Source: Dermatophagoides farinae
Taxonomy: Eukaryota; Arthropoda; Arachnida; Sarcoptiformes; Pyroglyphidae
DNA: 64,000 bases
NCBI RefSeq assembly: GCF_024713945.1
Contig: NC_134679.1
Span: forward strand, 315,001-379,000
Direction of reading: 5' to 3'
The position numbers and the translations under genes were made by a program. Under the pieces are notes generated by a model. It ran no database searches, was not told the origin of the DNA, and saw nothing but the letters and a program-made list of their open reading frames with translations. Below are positions 1-13,089 of the stretch, one piece after another. Positions within the stretch are counted from its first letter, which is position 1. Each line of letters starts with the position of its first letter.

Positions 1-1509
1 ATGTAATTGGTGGCCACCATGTCTAATGACAACAAATATTGTTGCCATAAAGCAATAAAAATCATCCAGCCAATTCAATTTGAATACACACACACACATT
101 GTGCAAAGTATATTTGATATTTGTCTAATTTGACAAAAGAATTCATTTTTTGCAATCATCATTCATCAATCAGACCATCGTTGATAATGGACTTGATCAA
201 ATATAAATGAAAAGAGTAAAAACTTTTTTTTCTGATTAAAAAAATTTGAACTTCAAACAAGGTCAGACAATCATTGCAATGCTGCAACCAAAAAAAAAAA
301 AAAAAAATTGTAGTTCTTGCATCAACTATCTTTGTGGATATCTAATAGTTTGTTTTCATGATTTCTTATATCAGAATTAAATATATCAAAATTTTGCATT
401 GAAATCCAAAGAAATCTATCATCATTGCTGCAGCAAAAAAAAATTGTGGCACCGGGTTTCATTTCATTTTGTTTTTCTGCTTTGTCCAGTGCTAACAACA
501 ACAAATTGAATTCGAAACCATCATATGATATGAAACTAATGACAAAAAATTTAAAAAAAAATTTATATCCCATGTGAACATTGACAAAAACGAGACGACA
601 ACGACAAAAAAAATAAAAAAAGAGTATGGTTATTTTTATGGGTGAGTGTGAAAGAGAGAAATGAGCATCGAACCAATGCTCGATTTTTGTTTTTGTTGTT
701 TTCTCTTCAATGCATGAGCAACAACGGCGGTGGTCATCGTCGACGATGTGAATAAAAATAATCATCATTTTTTTTTTTTTGTTAGTTGTCGTCATCATCA
801 TCATCAACAACAACGAGGATGTTGAATCGCTATCGATGATCGTTTGATGATCAATGTGTTGTTGTTTTGTGCTATACAAACACACACTTGTTGATTCAAG
901 CAACAGTTGTATACACACATTCAACAATTTATATAGTGGACAGCCATATTGTATGTGTATGAATGATGTATGAGAAAGAGAGAGAGAGAATTCCCATGAA
1001 AATATGATAATATTTTTTGTTTTCAATATTTTGCAGTGACCATCACGCATAAAGATGAAATGATCATGTGCATCATTAAATTGATAAGTTGAAAAGAAAA
1101 TTGAAAAAAATAATCAATAACAGAGACAGCGGCAAGTCAAAGGAAAGTAAATTTTTCCCTGTTTTACTCGTTTTCGCTTTCAATTGATGATGATTCGTAT
1201 TTTGGGATTATTTTACTATGATCCATCATTACCATGTGAACAGTGAAGTCTGATCGATGATTAAAATCATCATAATCATCTTTCATCATTTTTAATCCAT
1301 ACATCAAAATACCAGTTAAACATTCATCACCATCATCATCGCCATAATCCTAAAACAAAATGGAAATATATGCATTTTTTTCGTACTAATCATTTCATCG
1401 ATGGATAATGATTGGGTGAAAACATAATAATCATCAACAAGTGGTCAAAAAATTTTCTTTCTTTTTTTTCACCAATAAATTTTTTTGATGATCAAATCTA
1501 TTTGAATCA
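1..1509. other. Intergenic, no gene seen
   Basis: AT-rich, simple-repeat-rich DNA upstream of the sulfotransferase gene, with A/T homopolymers and ATC/ATG and CA runs. The one long open frame here, on the minus strand at 322-1050, is built from Ser/Thr/Met/His runs of microsatellite DNA and has no recognisable domain. The promoter and 5' UTR of the downstream gene must lie here, but I see no clear core promoter. Confidence 0.6.
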
Positions 1510-2999
1510 ATGATCAGTCATCGATACATCATTAGTCGTCGTTTTTTTACTGGATTTTATAGTAATCATAACATGTTCATAATGGAAAAGCAAAAAATTT
1601 TTCTATTTCTAATTGCAGCTGGTGCTATATTTATTCTTTTACAACAAAGTTCACAGATTACAACAGTGAATAATCATTTTGTTGCAAACAATAACAATAT
1701 ATCATCATTATCATATAATTCTTCCATTTCGATAATCAAGAATCATCAAAATGGTAAATATTTTCAGCATATATTTCTATTCTTTGTTGTAATGATTTTT
1801 TTTATTGATCAAAAATAGAATCTAAATGGTCATACGATAAATTGGTACGACAATTATCCAAAACATTTGGATCATCATCAAATGCAAAAAGTCAAATAAA
1901 AGATGTTTCAAAACAACGAAAAGAAAAAGATCATTTACGTGCAATTCGTCATAAATATAATTTTATTGAAAAATTTAAAATTTTCAATGGCAATGATCAG
2001 GCACGTGTTTTAATCGTTGCTTATTTTCGTTCTGGTTCATCGTTTATTGGTGATTTATTGCAACAGAATTGGAAAAGTTTCTACACATTTGAACCATTAA
2101 ATTATATGACCAGACAAACACGTATCGATCATCAAAATCTTACTGAGGCCATCAATTTAATCAGTGGTGTTTATAATTGTGATTTTTCCAACAATACTAT
2201 TCCACAATATTATAATCAATGGATTCGTAATCATACATTTCTAATCAGATGGAATCGTTTTTTCTGGAATATTTGTAAATTTCGTACAATGGCCATTTGT
2301 TATGATAATGAATTCATGAGTGATGTTTGTATACGATCGAGATATAATATTATCAAAACGGTTCGTTTACGTATACGTGATATTGAACCATTAATCCAAA
2401 AAATGGGTACTGCGAATAATCTGAAGATAATCTATCTGGTACGTGATCCACGTGGCATTTATAATTCACGTAAATCAATGGAATGGTGTAATACGGATCA
2501 ATGTACTAATCTCACCAATATCTGTAATGATATGCGACAAGATCTAAATGATTTTGATCGTCTAAAAAAATCATCGAACATAGGCAATAATCTATTACTT
2601 GTACGTTATGAAGATATCACATCCAATCCACATAATGAGACTCGGAAACTTTTTGAAAATATTAACGTAGAATTCTCACAATATATTCAAAGATTTTTAC
2701 GTACACATACAACAAATAGCAGTACGGCTGTTCATCATCGTCGTGATAAAGATAAAAAGAATCCATATTCAACATATCGTTTCAATTCCACATCCACGGC
2801 ATGGCAATGGACTAAACAATTGAATAAGGAGGAATTAGCATATGCACAACGTGTTTGTCATGATGTTCTTGTACGTTTGAATTATGATAACATATTACCA
2901 ATCATGGAAAATTCGATGATCACGACAGCAACAACATCAATGACTACTACTACTAATTCAAATGATGTTGTTGATGATGAAACAACCACCACCAAATGA
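1510..2999 (+). CDS. Carbohydrate (Gal/GlcNAc-6-O type) sulfotransferase
   Basis: Type II Golgi enzyme that would move sulfate from PAPS to a sugar hydroxyl on glycans or glycosaminoglycans. Two exons, 1510-1753 and 1819-2999, joined across a 65-nt GT..AG intron in phase 1, give 474 residues. A short cytoplasmic tail is followed by one membrane segment at about 29-45. The 5'-phosphosulfate loop RSGSSFIGDLL lies at about 152-162 and the 3'-phosphate site YLVRDPRGIYNSR at about 287-299. Both are hallmarks of the CHST1/3/5 family. The C-terminal tail is Thr/Ser-rich. In-frame ATGs at 1573 and 1582 would give a more typical short tail (MFIMEKQK before the membrane segment), so the true start may be there. 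Family assignment is firm; the sugar substrate cannot be read from sequence. Possible poly(A) signal about 3.31 kb. Confidence 0.9.
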
Positions 3000-4905
3000 A
3001 ATTTGTTGGATCAAAAAAAAAACCAAAATTTTAAGCTCTTTGTGATATCCAAATATTTTAGCATTTCATAACCAATGGTTCTCCGAATTCATTATATGAT
3101 GGCGAAAGAAGAAAAAAGAATCAAAACGAAATCATAACCAAAACCGGAGATAACTGATCACTGTGATAAACACAAATATATAGTATAGTTAACGTTGTTA
3201 TATTATTCCAAATTATTATTTAAACGTTTTTTTATCATTGGTACGATTGGTACGATCATTGCTAAAATCTATCTATTATTATCGAAATGAATTTTTTTTT
3301 CTTTTTTTTGATGAAAATAAACGTAAAATATACTTGTAATATAATTAAATCAATGTACCATTATAAGTATGAAAACGAGAGCAATCATGATTACTATTAT
3401 TGATGATGATGATGATGATGATCTGGATCGAGAGAAGGAGCCACCATCATCACCAAAATCAATAATCATTAGATCAGGATCAATGAACTTATGACAATCG
3501 TCATCGTCATCGTCGTCGTGATGTGTGTGTGAACAAGTATATTGATGAATGTTTAAAAAAACGACGAATAGTTCAATCATCAATGGAATTCGACTCCGAT
3601 TCATGGTTCATATGGCGTATCGATTTCCCATAAGCTTCATGGCTTCCTTTATTCTACGAAAAAAAAATTCAAAAAAATTGATTGAAGAAAATCTCAAGCC
3701 ATGTGTATCGTGTGTCATATAAAGCCATTTCATTCAATAAAACGATTCGTTTACGGCTGTCTTTGCAATGAGATTCATAAATCGAAATCGAATCAATTAT
3801 CGGTTGGCACCAAAGAAAAAAAAACTGGACAATGATCAATTATTCACAATCGGTGAGAAAACAGAATCATCAATACTTTCTTTTTTTTTATAAATATCAT
3901 CGTCGATTCTTAATAACCGTTTCGGGTTTCTCGTTTCGTTTTTCTCGGTCATTATTGTTTATAATAATAAAAAAAGGCCATTCATGTATTGATGATCATC
4001 AAATCGAATCAAATGAAATGATATCTTTTTTTTCACTCTCTCATTTACACACACACACACACACAATGATGATGATAAAATGAAAATAAATGGATTTTCA
4101 ACTATTAAATGCACTGTGCATTGTTGTTTTTCTTCTCGATATTGTCGCATTGGGAGTTGAGTTATATTTTTTTTTCTTCATCGCTTGTAATCATAATCTT
4201 TTTTTTCGAGATGAAAACTTTTTTCTCTTGTTTCGAATGAATCGAGAAGATTGGTCAATTCTTGTGAGGTAGTACTCATCTCGATGGAATGAATGCTGTG
4301 CTAATATATCACAATTATCATTTTTTTCGGAAATGGCCATTAAAAATAGTGGAGAAAATATTTAGTTTCTTCAAATGATTCACTCTAGTGATAATAACAC
4401 GATTTGTTAATTTGTCTGATTCTGGTATATCATCGATTGCTACGAAACTAATAGAACATTTTAAACATTTTTTCTCTCTCACTTCAACTTTTGATCTTCT
4501 CAAGTTTTTGTCATTATTACTTGTGTTGGCTATTTGAGAGAGAGAGAGAGAGAAAGAAAACATCCGGTCAATTGTGTGGTCTATTTTTTTGGTCGGCAAA
4601 ATAAAGATTTTCAAAGGAATTCACGTTCATTAACGGAATAACTAATGTTAAGAGAAAGAGCGCTGACGTTGGCGGAATTTTTTTTTCTTTTGGGTTTTGG
4701 TTTTTCTGAAGACCTGATTTTTATTTTCTTTCATCCACTGCATAACGATACACACACACACACAGACGAAACATCTTGAATTTTAATTTTTGTTTTGTTC
4801 AAAAGTTTAGAGGATACAGCGGTGATTCTTCAATGATTTTTCGAGTATTTCTAAAAGAATTTTTTTTTAGCTTTAATTTCAAAGGAGAATATAGGAAATT
4901 TAATT
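3000..4905. other. Intergenic, no gene seen
   Basis: Between the sulfotransferase stop and the convergent gene ending at 4906. It contains 3' UTR sequence of the sulfotransferase, CA, GA and ATG microsatellites and A/T runs. Short open frames on both strands are low-complexity and overlap one another. No RNA gene or transposon ends recognised. Confidence 0.55.
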
Positions 4906-6296
4906 TCATTTGTTCTTCATTTCCATTTTCAATACAACATTATCAGCAGCAGCAGTAGTAGAATTTCGTGATTCTTTAGCCATAAGCAACATAAAATGAT
5001 CGCCAATAAATACGAGACAATCTTCATCCACAATAATTTCTACTAAATGATCTCTAGTACCGCCGGAAATGACTTTTGATGCATTATAATAATCATCCGG
5101 GACTGTCGGTTTATGATGTCCGATTATGCCTACATATCCGGCAATTACGATTGAAAATTTTTTCGGTGGTACGGTTAGTGATGATTTGAAATAGCATTTT
5201 GTTGGTTGTAAACTATGTACATAAACATTCGCCATAAATCGTACACGTATCAATGATGAATGTTTACATAGATAGAACCAATCTTTTCGATTCTGTTCAT
5301 TACAAAGATCATTACGTAATTCCAATGTTGTGTCAGGCATACGAAGAATTTGACCAGGATTGAATTCAGTCACAATGTTGTTATTGTTCATGGAATCTGT
5401 CGGTGAAAATGGTTCAATTTTGCCACAAACAATAGCCACCAATTTTGTTTGATGTTTATCATCATAATAGATGAGATAATCGGGTTCATTTTTTCCACCA
5501 CCAACGGATGATGATGTTGATTTTGGATAATTTTCTGGAATATTGCCGATTACAATATTTTTAACATTTGAAGCAGCAGTACCACCACCATTATTATTCG
5601 TTGCTATCGTTGTTGTGGTATTATTTGATGAACAATAAAATATTGAGGCAATTTGCTGCCGTCGTTGTTGTTGATTATTTTCAATCGATGTGATTTGTTT
5701 CACAAAATTACTTTTGGTGTATAGGTTAATTATGCCACCAAATTTCGGAGAATCAACAGAAAATGAACAACGAGAATGAAAGGAAGAACTTTCAAAGCAT
5801 AATTGAGCATCATTAATGAGGAATATTTCTTTCATTCCTGTTATTACATTGCTGTCGGCAGCAGTAGCAGCTTTTCTATAGACCCTGAATCCAAATGCAA
5901 ACGAATAATCGAATTGATCAATATCATACATGGTGATCGTAAAAGCCAATGAAAATGATGTCCAAGATCATTATCCATCGATAATTCAAGCATATTACGA
6001 TCAGCATCTTTCGATTCAAAATGAATTACATTGAAATCATTTCGATTGATCATCTGTTCAAGTTCAACACTGGTTGGATGTTGTTCATCAAATGGTTGTA
6101 TATGAAGACGGTGTTCATTGGAATTATTGTGATTAACAATTCTACGTTCGTCATTATTACCACCGATAATCTCATGACTATGAATCAAACCAATCGGTTG
6201 TTTCTGTTGGTTATTATTATTCGTGTCATTATGATTAGAAATCAAATAAATGATGAATCGTCTTCTTGGTTGCTGCTGCTGTTGTTGTTGATACAT
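4906..6296 (-). CDS. Unrecognised protein, one-base frame break
   Basis: I do not recognise this protein. An ATG at 6296 in a good context (ACCATG) opens a frame beginning MYQQQQQQQ. It reads about 115 residues of non-repetitive sequence, then must move by one base near 5941-5949 to continue in a second frame of about 345 residues ending at 4906. At the junction a run of four A (+ strand, 5941-5944) with one more base would give a continuous frame (..HHFHWLFTITMYD..) of about 463 residues. No good GT..AG pair restores the phase. The C-terminal half has mixed composition and no membrane segment; a Thr/Ala/Asn-rich linker sits in the middle. Probably a real intronless gene with an assembly indel; a recent pseudogene is the alternative. 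Confidence 0.6.
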
Positions 6297-8113
6297 GGTG
6301 TATATCAAGAATAATTAGTCTGCAAGACTGAAACTTTTCTCCTGTTGTTTTTTGATGATGTTTTTTTTTTCTAGCCGATTCGGTTCAATGGAAAACAATT
6401 AATCACTTTGTTTTTGTTGTTTTTTTCGTCCTTCAAATGAATTCTTGTGAAACAGGATCAAGACGGATTTTCGTTTTTTTGTTTCGTTTTATCGGTAGCA
6501 GTAGTTTGTATTGCAAATGCTGTTCTTTTTGCCAACAAACAAATGAAATTATTCGCATTGTTGTTGTTGATGGTGGTCATGGAAAAATGATGAGAAATTT
6601 GGAATTTTTTTTTTGATTCGATTAGGACAGAAACAAAAATGGATCAATAAATAGAATCAATCAATAAATGGTGTGGTGGTGGTGGACCAGTAATGATGAT
6701 GATGATGAACAATAAAAAAATGTTGTTGTTGTTGTTGTACATTGCCATCCCCCCACCATACACGAAAATTCATTGAATTTAGTTTGAGGCAAATATTTGA
6801 ATGGATGGCGGGGGTGGTGGTGGCGGTGTGGTAGCCGAAATAATGATAAACAGCAGAAAAAAAAGAAAAGAAAAAAGAGTCAATTTTCAAACAATAATAA
6901 TAAATAATGAACCTACCAAAGAAAAACAAAATTGAATGGAAACCCAGAAAAAAATAATGATGATGACGATGATGATGACTAGAAAAAGTTTGAACAGCAA
7001 AAATTTGATTGAACCGATTTATTGATCAACAATTAATGTATTTTCTCCTTTTTTTTGCTCTGATGACTTTTTTTATGGGGAAAAAAATATGGATGGTTTT
7101 TCCAAAACAAAAAAAAAGACTCCGAGTCCAGCACAGAACGAAATGGCCTAAACGGTCTAGATGGCCATTTATATCCACAACAATCGAATTTGTATTCAGG
7201 CACACAAAATCGAATGAAAAAAAACAACAACAAACAACAATGAACTTTTGTTGGTTGTTTTTCAACATTTTTTTTCTGTGAAAAAAAATTACACACAGCA
7301 AAATATCTAACCAAAACAAATGAAACGAATTGTTTTTCGTTTTTTTAATGTAAAATTTGCAGCATTACGATGTATCAATCAATCTCTCTCTCTCTCTTTC
7401 TTTCTACAACACCGTGGTGAATGAGAAGAATCGATGAAGAATCGTTGTAGTCGCTGCTGTTGTTATTATTTTGTAGGTTTTTTTTATACGAAAAAAAAAC
7501 ATAATAAACAAAGATAAAAAAAGAAATTACAACATACCAGAATCGATTTCAAGTGGATTGGCGATGGTGGTGGATGTGATGAAAGTGAAAAACGTTTTTT
7601 TTACATGAATCGATTTTCATCTATTCTTTTTTTTGTGACTAACCAAGTGTGTGTTCGGGTAAATTTTTTTTTCACATCACAAAAAAAAGAAGATGAAAAA
7701 TAAACTTTACAAGAAACATTATCATTTAAAATGCGAATATTTGGTGAAGAGAATATCTCAAATTTGTTCAAGCGCGCAAAACACACGCACACACACACAA
7801 AACTTTGAATTTTGATTCATTGTTCAAAACACAAAAAAAGAGAAAAATTAAATTAAATTAGCTCAATTCATATTCATAACTTCATCATAATGGGGAAAAA
7901 AATTCATTCACACCTTAACTGATAGCGTTGTTTTTCGATCAAAGAATCAGATCGAACAAAGAAATTCCGCGAAAATCGATGCGGAAAACAAAGCCATTGT
8001 TCACAGTGGACGTAATAGGTGACTATGATTTTTTTTTATTTTAATTTTCAAAGTTTTTTTCAATAAAATTTTCTAATTTATTTTTAAATGAAAAAGTGGA
8101 ATTTTTTTTCAAA
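6297..8113. other. Intergenic, no gene seen
   Basis: Separates the 5' end of the minus-strand unknown gene from the 3' end of the minus-strand ABC transporter. Homopolymers, CT and CA runs and GGT-rich patches. Overlapping short frames at 7.0-7.3 kb occur on both strands in several phases and look like chance. A possible poly(A) signal for the ABC gene (AATAAA on the minus strand) lies near 8.08 kb. Confidence 0.5.
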
Positions 8114-10371
8114 TTATTTAAATCGTCTATTTTTAAACTGAAATACAATTATTGCTACAGAAATAAGTATGAAACAATAAACGATACCAACCAATTGACC
8201 TTTTGAGAACATTGATATTATGAAAATGCCAACCACGAGTCATTGACGATGATAATGATTTCAGCGGTAACGTTAATGGATGGTATTGTGAAACTTGTTG
8301 CCAAAATGTTGGCCATGTTTCGGTTGGCCAAAAAGCACCCGATGTAAAGCCCAATGCAAGCATCATTCCGGCAGCAAGAACCTTTAAATTTGAAGATGGT
8401 AAATAAAACAATTTGATTTGTAATCAATCAATCAATGATTATTATTTACCATAACAGTTGCTTTATCGGAAATAACGATGGCCAACAGAATACCTGTGGC
8501 CATACCTTGTACGGATGTTGTGAAAATTATCATGAATGGACTAAAATAATCACCGGCATTTAAAAATCCAAGCACTCCGAATGTAAAAATCATTATCAAA
8601 CATGTCTGCACTAATAAGGATATCATTGATGCCAAAATCAATTCCAATATTAATTCGACGGGTCGTACACCTTGTATTAGATCACGATTCATACATCCAT
8701 TATCATTAAGATAGAGCAGTTCAAATGCTGATCTAGCCACATTGACCAGATATTGTGAATAGATTAATGCCATTGGAAATATAAAATTTAAAAAATTTTC
8801 ATCAATTGTTCCGTATAGATATTCACGTTCTTCAATTGGTATGGCGAATGCTTGTGGATTTAATCCTCGTATTTCACAATATTTTTGTATCATTCGTCTC
8901 ATTGATACCAATATTGAATTATTAACACTCATAATGCTTGGTAAATTTGTATAATCATAATAAATATGCATTTCACCATCACCGTTGATATCATCATCAT
9001 TGTCATGATCATCATATTGTTGTTCGAAATAACGATTTAAAAATAAATGTGAAAAATTTGATCGAAATGAAATGACCATAGAATTGTGGCCAAGTTTCAC
9101 GGAACGTTCTGCTTCATATTCATTTTGATAAAAATTTAATGCCACCATACTTGTATTGAATTCGTTGATAAATAAATCCGATAAACGATGATTTTGACCG
9201 AGATTAAGATCATAAATACTTTGATCACCATTATAAATTGCTATCGGTATTGATCGTATTCCATTATTCAATACAATACTGAATAGTGTCAATGTTATAA
9301 TCGGTATCGACATATAAAGCATAAACAGATGAAGATTGTGTGTAAAATAGAAATAATCACGACAAAACAATGCATAAAGATGATCATAATTGAGAAATTC
9401 TTTTGAACATTTTGAATCATTGTGATTCTGGATCAAAGTTGCTTTTGAATCAATCGAATTATCGATCGCATCATTGGTTAATGTTTTTGTTTTCTCATTT
9501 TGTAATAATTGCCACGTTTCTTCACCAATTTTAATTCTACTTAATGTAAAAAAAACTTCTTCCAGTGTTTTACATTGTAATTTTTTCAACAATAATTCTG
9601 GTGATTCTTCCGCCAACAGATGACCATCACGTAAAAAACTAACACGACCAGATTCTCTTGCTTCATCAATATAATGTGTGGTTATCAATACAGTCGCTCC
9701 TGATTCATTGATTGTTTGAGGCATTATTTTCAAAGATTTTGTCTCAATTGCTAAAACTCACCTTCCATACGACATAATTGTCGTAGATGACTCCAGATTT
9801 GTTGACGAATCATTGAATCAATGCCAACGGTTGGTTCATCCAGCAACAGAAGACTTGGTTTACTGATCAATAAAACACCAAGTGAGATTAGACGTTTTTG
9901 TCCAATACTTAATTGTGAAATACGTCGTTTCGGATTCTTTAGTCCAAGAATTTTCAGATATTTATCAATTTGCTCACGAATAAATTGGTCATTGTTCACA
10001 TGATTAACGCGGGCAAAATAATAAAATGTTTCACGAATCGGTAGTGATGGATTTAGGCCCAATTCTTGTGGCATATAACCGATTCGATGATTAAGTGCCG
10101 GTCCCGGTGGTTTACCAAACACTTGAACCGTACCAGATCGTGGCGGTAACCAACCATTGATGATATTGATCAATGTTGTTTTACCACAACCACTTGGACC
10201 CAGCAGTGCATATATTTCACCTTTTATTCCCGGAAAACAAAAAACAAAAAGTTAATTCACACAAATTATTTAGTGACAAAAAATACCATATGGAACATGA
10301 ATGGAAACATTATTCAATGTATCGGTGGTTTTTCCATAACCAAACATAACCGAATCAATGTTGATGGCCAT
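8114..10371 (-). CDS. ABC half-transporter, ABCG/ABCH type
   Basis: ATP-driven membrane exporter with one nucleotide-binding domain followed by one membrane domain. Four exons, 10371-10287, 10220-9762, 9699-8450 and 8381-8114, with introns of 66, 62 and 68 nt, give about 686 residues. Walker A GPSGCGKTT at 36-44, Q-loop Q80, signature LSIGQ at 132-136 (Ile replaces the usual second Gly), Walker B LLLLDEP at 152-158, H-loop His190. The C-terminal half has an ABC2-type membrane domain with a large loop between its first two helices. Order and motifs fit the ABCG20/ABCH group of arthropods. Near the C terminus the frame breaks at a four-T run (+ strand, 8201-8204): one base fewer would let the last helix (GQLVGIVYCFILISVAIIV) read to the stop at 8114; otherwise it ends at 8133 with an atypical tail. 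Transported substrate unknown. Confidence 0.9.
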
Positions 10372-11930
10372 TTTTTTCGAAAACATTCACATTCACACTT
10401 TGAGAATGATGAAGATGATGAGTTTTATCTGAATGTTTTTTTCGAATAATAGATTTGATTGCAACTGAGTAGAATTTAATTTTTTTCTTCTTCTTTTTTT
10501 CCACCGTCAATTTACAACCTTTTTTTATTATTGACTTTATTTGATTAAATATTTGTCATTTGTATATTTGTCATTCATGGCCATTTAATCAACAATCAGT
10601 TTGGATCAGTAGTAAATGATCAATCTGGTGATTGTGAAAAGTTTTTATTTTTAAAATTTATGGCTGTGTTTTATTGGTTGACAAAAAAAAGGATTGAAAT
10701 ATATCATTTTTATTTCAATTGGGCGAGATGTGCAAATAACATCAACATATGAATGATGACACACTCACACACACACACAGATACTTGTTTGGAGTGAATA
10801 TAAATCAAAAAAAAAAAAAATGAGGAAAAAAGAATTTTTTTCCTTCCCAAAAGATTTGTTTACTTTTGATTCTTTTTTTTATAGAAATTTTTTTTTCTCT
10901 CTTTCTTGGTTTTCTATTTCTGGTATGTTCTTGTGATGTAAATGGAATTTTTGTTGTTGACAAAATTCAAAGAAAAAAAAACTCGGTTTACCATAAATAC
11001 TGTCCATTGGTGATGATGATTCTTGTTTTTGTATTCTGGTGGGCCGGCCCCAAATATTTCCGATGGAACCAAATATGATGCATGTGGGAGGCAAAATAAA
11101 AAAAAAAGTTTTGGAAAAGTTTTTTCTTTTTTTCTTTTGGAAAATGTTCCTATCAACAGTTAAATATTGAGATGCGAAACACAAAATACGCATTGATGAT
11201 GTACTGATCTGATCAATTGATCGATTCTTCATTTTTTTTCACGATCGGGGGAATAATGGCAAAATATTTTTCGACAACAAACGAACCCAAATATGCGGGT
11301 AGACTTTTGTTGAAAAATTTTTTCACGCATAAATGTGAAACAAAAAAAAAGTAAGAAAGAAAAAAACTTTTTTTTATTCAGAACAAACGAGGATGCTGAA
11401 AAAAAAACAACAAACTTTTCAAGATTCAGAAAAAAAATGAAATGATTCTTTGGTTCCGTTTATACAGTTCGTTTTGGTTTTCATACAATGAAATGAGCGA
11501 TGAGGAAGAAATGGGGGGTGGGGGGAAAAAAAGAAAAATTCATTTCAATTTCAATCCAAAGCGATTGTTGTTAAGAATTTTGAATTTTTTTTTCATATTT
11601 CGTGGAATAATTTTAATGATTTTTTAATGTTTTTTTTCTTGATTCTACTCACTATCTTTTTTTGTGTCATTTGTTACCATTCATTTTTATTTCTACAAAT
11701 TCTGAACATTCATTCTGAACATAATAATTTTGTGTCTCAACAAAATTAATGGAACTCGAACTCGAGTTGAAAATTTTTTCTGGTATTTCTTTTGTTTTGT
11801 TTTGTTTTTTTTTGTTTGTTAATTTCTGGATTGTGTAACTGGGTACAAAAAAAATTGCATTTTCAAATCACAGGATCAACAACAATAATGATGGCAATAA
11901 TCCTTTTTTGTTTGAGGGTTAAATAGATTA
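10372..11930. other. Intergenic, no gene seen
   Basis: Lies upstream of both the ABC transporter (-) and the first Cys-rich gene (+), so it is a divergent promoter region. Homopolymers, CA runs and short overlapping frames only. No TATA box clearly placed for the ABC gene. Confidence 0.5.
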
Positions 11931-12081
11931 ATTTCAGGATTATGGCTGTTCCTGGAGCATTTGATCACAAATACTCAAGTCATCGACGTTGTACAAATTT
12001 TCTTTATTGATTATCACATTATTGCTGCTGTTGCCAATATGGCATAATTTGGTTGTTAATTAAATAATTTGATGAAAATGA

Positions 12082-12088
12082 TATAAAA
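12082..12088 (+). promoter_or_regulatory. TATA box of Cys-rich gene copy 1
   Basis: TATAAAA lies 104 nt upstream of the ATG. The surrounding block (GATATAAAAT, then CGAGGTTTGGATGCTTTT) recurs at 15366-15372 before copy 2, so the promoter was duplicated with the gene. That conservation inside otherwise drifting flanks supports function. Confidence 0.7.
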
Positions 12089-12185
12089 TGACGAGGTTTG
12101 GATGCTTTTCCATTCAATTACGACGCTACAAACATACCTTTCTCATTGGAAATTTAAAAGTGAAATTTTTTTTCTATCAAACAAA

Positions 12186-12607
12186 ATGAAAAGTAAGTCT
12201 TGTCATTTTTTTTCAAAATGAATTGTGTGAATTATTGATGAAAAAAAAAATTTGTCAATTCTCCAGGTTACATTGCCATTTTGGTCATCGTTGCTACAAT
12301 GATGATGATGATTGCTGATGCTGCACCGGCTGCAGAAGATTTGCAAGTCGAAATACCGGAAGCAAGTTTACGAAAATATCATCCATTGTTGAAAAAATTT
12401 GGTGAAAAAGCTAAATTCTTTTTACGTTGTATGGGTAAAGAATTTATTGAGCATTGTGTCGATCCAGTAGTGAATTGTATCGCAACACGTAATGTTATCG
12501 GTTGCATTGAAATACTTGTCTGTGCATGTAAAGAAGGCAAAGAATGTGTTCATCTTTTACGTGAAAAATTCAATGTTAATTCAACCACATTGGCAAGCGT
12601 TTATTGA
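12186..12607 (+). CDS. Small secreted Cys-rich protein, copy 1
   Basis: Two exons: a 7-nt first coding exon (12186-12192, ATG AAA A) and 12267-12607, joined over a 74-nt intron, giving 115 residues. The start is fixed by the matching structure of copy 2. An N-terminal signal peptide (MKSYIAILVIVATMMMM, likely cut after IADA) precedes a mature chain of about 94 residues with seven Cys (RCMG, HC, NC, GC, VC, AC, EC); six are shared with copy 2. I do not recognise the family. The shape, short, secreted, disulfide-rich and tandemly duplicated, fits a gut or salivary effector, antimicrobial peptide or allergen-like protein, but that is inference. Poly(A) signal AATAAA at 12646-12651, just before the inserted element. 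Confidence 0.85.
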
Positions 12608-12645
12608 AGATGTATTTCAATTTTAACATAATTAAAAAATTATTG

Positions 12646-12651
12646 AATAAA
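12646..12651 (+). promoter_or_regulatory. Poly(A) signal of Cys-rich copy 1
   Basis: AATAAA, 39 nt after the stop. It is upstream of the inserted element at 12694, so the transcript can end without reading into the element. Confidence 0.6.
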
Positions 12652-12693
12652 TGACAATTTTAGTTATTACAAAATTATTCCAGATTTTTATTG

Positions 12694-12925
12694 GGTTGTA
12701 GGTCAAAATCCCGAAAACAAAAACCCCGAAAACCGAAACACCGAAACCAAATGACCGAAAACAAAAACCCCGAAAAAAAATTATCCCGAAAAAAAATTAT
12801 CCCGAAAACAAAAATCCCGAAAACAAAAACCCCGAAAAAAAAATTATCCCGAAAAAAAATTATCCCGAAAACAAAAACCCCGAAAACAAAAACGTAGAAA
12901 ATGGCTTGTTCCCTTAAACTTTAAA
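12694..12925 (+). repeat. Left terminal inverted repeat
   Basis: Starts GGTTGTAGGTCAAAATCCCG, passes through about ten 16-bp CCCGAAAA-type units and ends in a non-repetitive piece (ATGGCTTGTTCCC then CTTAAACTTTAAA). It pairs with 14802-15032 in reverse complement; the two arms differ mainly in the order and number of unit types. The Lys/Pro-rich frame inside it is a by-product of the repeat and not a gene. Confidence 0.9.
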
Positions 12926-13089
12926 GCTTAAAGAATTATTCGACCAAACTGAATAGAATCAAAGATAAATAAGTGAAATTTGGATTTAAATTTCCAATTT
13001 TAAACGAACAAATGGTGATAATTATATAATATAAATGAATAATATAATAATATAATGTAATATAAATTATATAATTCGAATCCTAATTG

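Noticed and set aside
322-1050. 242-residue minus-strand open frame
   Set aside because: Composed of Ser/Thr/Met/His/Lys runs from microsatellite DNA, no domain, no splice structure; treated as chance.
12691-12897. Lys/Pro-rich open frame in the left arm of the foldback-like element
   Set aside because: It is the translation of the 16-bp tandem repeat, not a gene.
12694-12925. CRISPR-like array in the 16-bp repeats
   Set aside because: No unique spacers of constant length, eukaryotic context and a mirrored copy at the other end of the element.
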